DNA of 64,000 nucleotides from Archilochus colubris (taxonomy: Eukaryota > Chordata > Aves > Apodiformes > Trochilidae). The stretch covers positions 18,769,158 to 18,833,157 of the forward strand of contig CM041097.1 of assembly GCA_023079485.1 (NCBI GenBank). Reading direction: 5' to 3'. Below are positions 62,001 to 64,000 of this stretch, piece after piece (the first letter of the stretch is position 1; each line of letters begins with the position of its first letter). Both the position numbers and the translations under genes were made by a program. Under the pieces are notes generated by a model, which saw only the letters and a list, made by a program, of their open reading frames with translations, had not been told where the DNA came from and did not search any database.

Positions 62001-64000
62001 TTGCAAGTAGGTGGAATATTTCTTTTTCCACGCTGTGGGAAATATTTATTTCTAATTTTGACCATATGGATTCATACTTGATTATTTCAGACTCAGTCAT
62101 GTGGATGGGTGCAGAAAGAGGACAGGTTAGTGACAAATCCCTCTTGTCTTGTCTCCTCTCCTCACCTCACAGGAGGTCCCTTTCTGAATATTTACATCTG
62201 AACTATAAATCACTCAGTATAATTGGCCCCTGTAATTAAACAAGAACCTTACTGAATAAATCACCACTGTAGTAATTCCACATGTGATACTCTGGCTGTA
62301 ACTCTGCAATTCCTTTGACTTTATTGCAATGACCTCTTCTGGTTTCATCATGCTTGATAATTTAGCAAAACTGAAGAAATCCTCTTTGTGAGTTGTCCAA
62401 GAAGTCTTTAAAAATTATTAATATTAGCTCAATATTGAGCCAATATCACTCCTAAGATGTTCCAGCCATACCCCATTATTTTTGGAAACACAAACTTACC
62501 TCTCTGAACACTGGAGCCTGGTGTAAGCAACAAACACTGGTACTTGAGTGGAAAATTGTGATTTTGCCCATGATATCCCCAATTTTACTTTTCTTGGCAG
62601 GGTGGAGAGCCAGAAATATCCACACCCAATCAGCAAGGACCTTTATGTAAATTAATGCAGAATAGAACAGCAGAGTAGAACTTGATGACATTGGACTTGG
62701 TTTTTCTATATTAGTCAATACTTGCTCAGTTTATAATTTTCCCTTTCCCAAGTTATTTCTGCATGCACAGCAGTACAAACTCACCCAATTTGATACTTCA
62801 ATTAAATTCCAGTGAGGTTTTATTTTTATTTACTGCTTCCTCCAATATATTCATATCTTTCAAATCTCTGCAGAGCTCCATTGATTCCTGTAGCATCATC
62901 TCCCAGTCTATTGAGTACAAGTGGTGACTGATTCTCCCTTGATACTTCTGGAAGACCTAAAAGACACAAGAATGAAATTTTAAAGAGGCTGGGGCTTTAT
63001 TAAGCTGCCCCCACACCTGGAACTTTATTTGAGATGGTTGGGAATTCCTTGACAATTTTTTTTCCTCACACACACAAAAAAAACCCCAAGCTAATTTGCC
63101 AAAAATCAGAAGTCTGAGAAGTCTTGGTTAAGAAGAGTTTGATTCCATACATCTAATTAAGCAGCAAAAGAGGCAGTGCAATAGTGAGTTGACACTGTTA
63201 ACCAAAGATTGTGCTTTTTCTTGTGATGGCAATTTTTCAAAATTTTAATGAACTTTTGCTCAAATTAAAAAAAAAAACCAGTTGAAACCAATTAATTTGA
63301 CTGACTTAACAAAAAAAATAAAAAAGAGGGGAGTTGGTGGTGTGTGGAAATGTGAGATCACAGATTTACACCCTGCCTTGGACACAATTTCTCTGCAAAC
63401 TGCTGAGAGCTCCTGGGGCATGGAAACACCATCCACGTTCTGCAGGGAGCTGCCTTGCCATGCTGCCACCCTGCTTGGAGAAAACTTGAGAAATTGAGGG
63501 GGAAAAAAGCAGCATCTCGATCTCAAAGGCATTAACAGCCTGTTTGGTGTCCTCTGTCTTTCAGCTTTTACACAGCCAGCTCATTCCTCATCCCTCGTGC
63601 TCTTGCTGGGATCTTCCTGAGCATCTCCTTTTGCCTTGCTTCTACTGAACCATCACATTTTTGTGATAAACTGATACTTAATATTTAATAATGATTTTTG
63701 CCTGAGATTTGCATTACTGTGACCTCAGCAGCCTGTCAAGTTAGTTTGAAAAGTCTGGTTCAGAGGAAACACTCAAATTCAAGTAGAATCTGAAACTATC
63801 TTCCATTAATATATTTCTTTTTAAAATTAATTTGCACGTGTACTGAATGGAAAGGATTTTTACCCTTGTCTGAAAAGCCATGGCAAGGAACTTCTTCTGG
63901 AAAAGAAAAATAATTTAAAGCAGCTTTCTATGGAAATTCACAGTATCTCTCTGTTCAATGGTGTGTCCAAATAAATGTGCTTGGTATGAATATAGAAAAG
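59083..64000. other. Intergenic DNA, no gene seen
   Basis: AT-rich to the window end. A 75-codon open stretch at 61362-61589 reads somewhat protein-like (acidic, S/Q/H-rich) and spans a run of eight G, but it matches nothing I know. No further mobile elements were recognised. Confidence 0.55.

Noticed and set aside
1..64000. CRISPR arrays, bacterial operons, phage or plasmid systems, tRNA and rRNA genes
   Set aside because: None seen. The gene structure and repeats are vertebrate throughout, and the tandem repeats lack the spacer pattern of CRISPR.

Overview
This is vertebrate, very probably avian, nuclear DNA. The evidence is split genes with GT-AG introns, short 3' ends of CR1 retrotransposons in both orientations (7628, 16497, 29029, 42485, 58815), an older CR1/L3-type LINE relic near 36020, a compact LTR, and long AT-rich non-coding DNA. 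The LTR and the CR1 subfamily look passerine-like, but I cannot name a species.

The only gene I can support is CHL1 (close homolog of L1, a neural L1-family adhesion molecule), on the + strand. The window opens inside the exon coding the start of fibronectin III domain 1. Twelve coding exons can be placed: 1-70 (5' part outside the window), 298-495, 1353-1423, 3914-4136, 6291-6406, 6574-6778, 7009-7131, 8397-8576, 15014-15175, 15870-16001, 16833-16905 and 18761-18977. They sum to 1770 bases, or 589 codons plus a stop, with consistent phases at every junction. They encode four FnIII domains and a half, the transmembrane helix and the whole cytoplasmic tail with its FIGAY ankyrin-binding motif. 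The 3' UTR probably runs to a poly(A) signal at 23484. The immunoglobulin domains lie upstream of the window.

The most interesting point in the gene is in the last intron. A splice acceptor at 17035 would join in frame to the exon ending at 16905. It would give a short alternative tail with a stop at 17106-17108 that lacks FIGAY and creates a tyrosine sorting-type motif (YRGV). This is at the same place where L1CAM carries its RSLE mini-exon.

From about 23.5 kb to the end I see no convincing gene. The region holds a 370-base tandem duplication (25149-25890), two arrays of one purine-rich decamer about 5 kb apart (26283-26898 and 31689-31915), a near-perfect 131-136 base inverted repeat (39441-39576 with 40055-40185) nested with direct repeats, an LTR interrupted by a CR1 tail (about 42165-42870), an AAGAG microsatellite (51967-52064) and scattered CR1 pieces. 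In mammals the gene downstream of CHL1 is CNTN6, far away, so an intergenic desert here is expected. I found no prokaryotic-style system, CRISPR array, tRNA or rRNA.
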